This document shows, piece by piece, positions 27,533 to 27,899 of a stretch of 27,899 bases of DNA. The notes below the pieces were generated by a model, which worked only from the letters and a program-made list of their open reading frames with translations, made no database searches and was not told the origin of the DNA. The stretch is taken from the IMG/VR virus record IMGVR_UViG_3300024054_000050, positions 1 to 27,899 of that record; one strand, written 5' to 3'. The stretch's first letter is position 1; every line of letters begins with the position of its first letter. Source of the stretch: a virus. The translations under genes and the position numbers were made by a program.

Positions 27533-27899
27533 ATGGCAGCCACGAGCAACCTGACGTTCTTCGTGAGCGGGAACCTCGGCCACGACGCGGGGGTAGGGTC
27601 GGACGGCTGCCTGATCGGCGCCCTGACGGCCACCGACCCCGATGACGGCCTGCTGAAGTCCGCGGCGCTTGATCCGCTGTGCCTCGCGGAGGACAAGAGC
27701 GGCGACACCTACACCAGCTACACCACGCAGATCGCGGAGGCCACGGCGGATGACGTGACCTGCCTGCCGGCGACGCCCGCGGTGAACGATGCGCTGTATC
27801 TCGGCCACGCCACGCTGCAGTTCAAGCAGGCCGATCTGCAGATCACCACCCAGGGCGTCGGCACGTGGACCATCACGTGGGAGTACAGCAAGAACGACG
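27533..27899 (+). CDS. Phage structural protein, N-terminal part (3' end outside window)
   Basis: ATG at 27533 opens a frame that runs off the window after 122 codons. The ribosome site is weak because the heptad array lies just upstream. The product starts MAATSNLTFFVSGNLGHDAG, is acidic, rich in Ala, Thr and Asp, and ends with beta strands (ALYLGHATLQFKQADLQITT, WTITWEYSKN). Position after the capsid suggests a head decoration, head-tail joining or tail protein. I do not recognise a family. Confidence 0.65.
   Translation, partial: MAATSNLTFFVSGNLGHDAGVGSDGCLIGALTATDPDDGLLKSAALDPLCLAEDKSGDTYTSYTTQIAEATADDVTCLPATPAVNDALYLGHATLQFKQADLQITTQGVGTWTITWEYSKND

Noticed and set aside
1-27899. Integrase, attachment site or tRNA gene
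   Set aside because: No tyrosine or serine recombinase motifs were recognised, and no cloverleaf-like sequence was noticed by eye, so lysogeny can be neither shown nor excluded from this window.

Overview
The window is a high-GC stretch of a tailed double-stranded DNA phage or prophage (HK97-type capsid, long tail with a tape measure protein). Almost every gene is on the + strand, packed with ATGA, TGATG or GTGA overlaps. It starts inside the tape measure gene and ends just after the major capsid gene, so the phage map is circularly permuted here: tail, then early/replication genes, then packaging and head genes. No integrase, endolysin or tRNA was recognised. The host cannot be named. The many dispersed hairpins and 7- or 8-base-period arrays look like the repeats of high-GC environmental bacteria (from memory, Armatimonadota, Planctomycetota or Verrucomicrobiota), so such a host is a low-confidence inference.

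Layout. 1-4.6 kb: tape measure C-terminus, small unknown genes, beta-rich tail or fibre proteins and an XhlA-like membrane protein. 4.6-10.3 kb: a gene-free stretch with hairpins, a 945-residue fibre-like protein whose Asp-box (BNR) C-terminus has been cut off by a repeat array, and a large tail-hub-like protein. 10.3-12.9 kb: a beta-class DNA methyltransferase gene between two identical 53-bp direct repeats, an 87-residue FD-repeat protein and another structural protein, closed by a strong terminator hairpin. 12.9-17.6 kb: control and replication region with a minus-strand 47-residue membrane peptide, a 46-bp near-perfect palindrome, HTH proteins, a replication-initiator-like gene carrying three 45-bp iterons inside its reading frame, a protein with two C2H2-type zinc fingers and another small membrane peptide. 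17.5-22.6 kb: a Cys-cluster protein that may be the small terminase subunit, a DUF5131-like protein, an ASCH protein, the large terminase subunit and a DnaJ-type zinc protein. 22.7 kb to the end: portal fused to an MuF-like domain, prohead protease, major capsid protein and a partial structural gene.

Terminase, portal-MuF, protease and capsid would form the packaging and head module; the tape measure, hub and fibres the tail; the iteron-bearing initiator and its HTH neighbours replication and control. The methyltransferase, DUF5131 and ASCH genes are accessory. The most unusual property of the window is its load of palindromic and short-period repeats. Several lie in frame inside essential phage genes (large terminase, portal-MuF, protease, candidate small terminase), one apparently split a fibre gene, and one pair brackets the methyltransferase.
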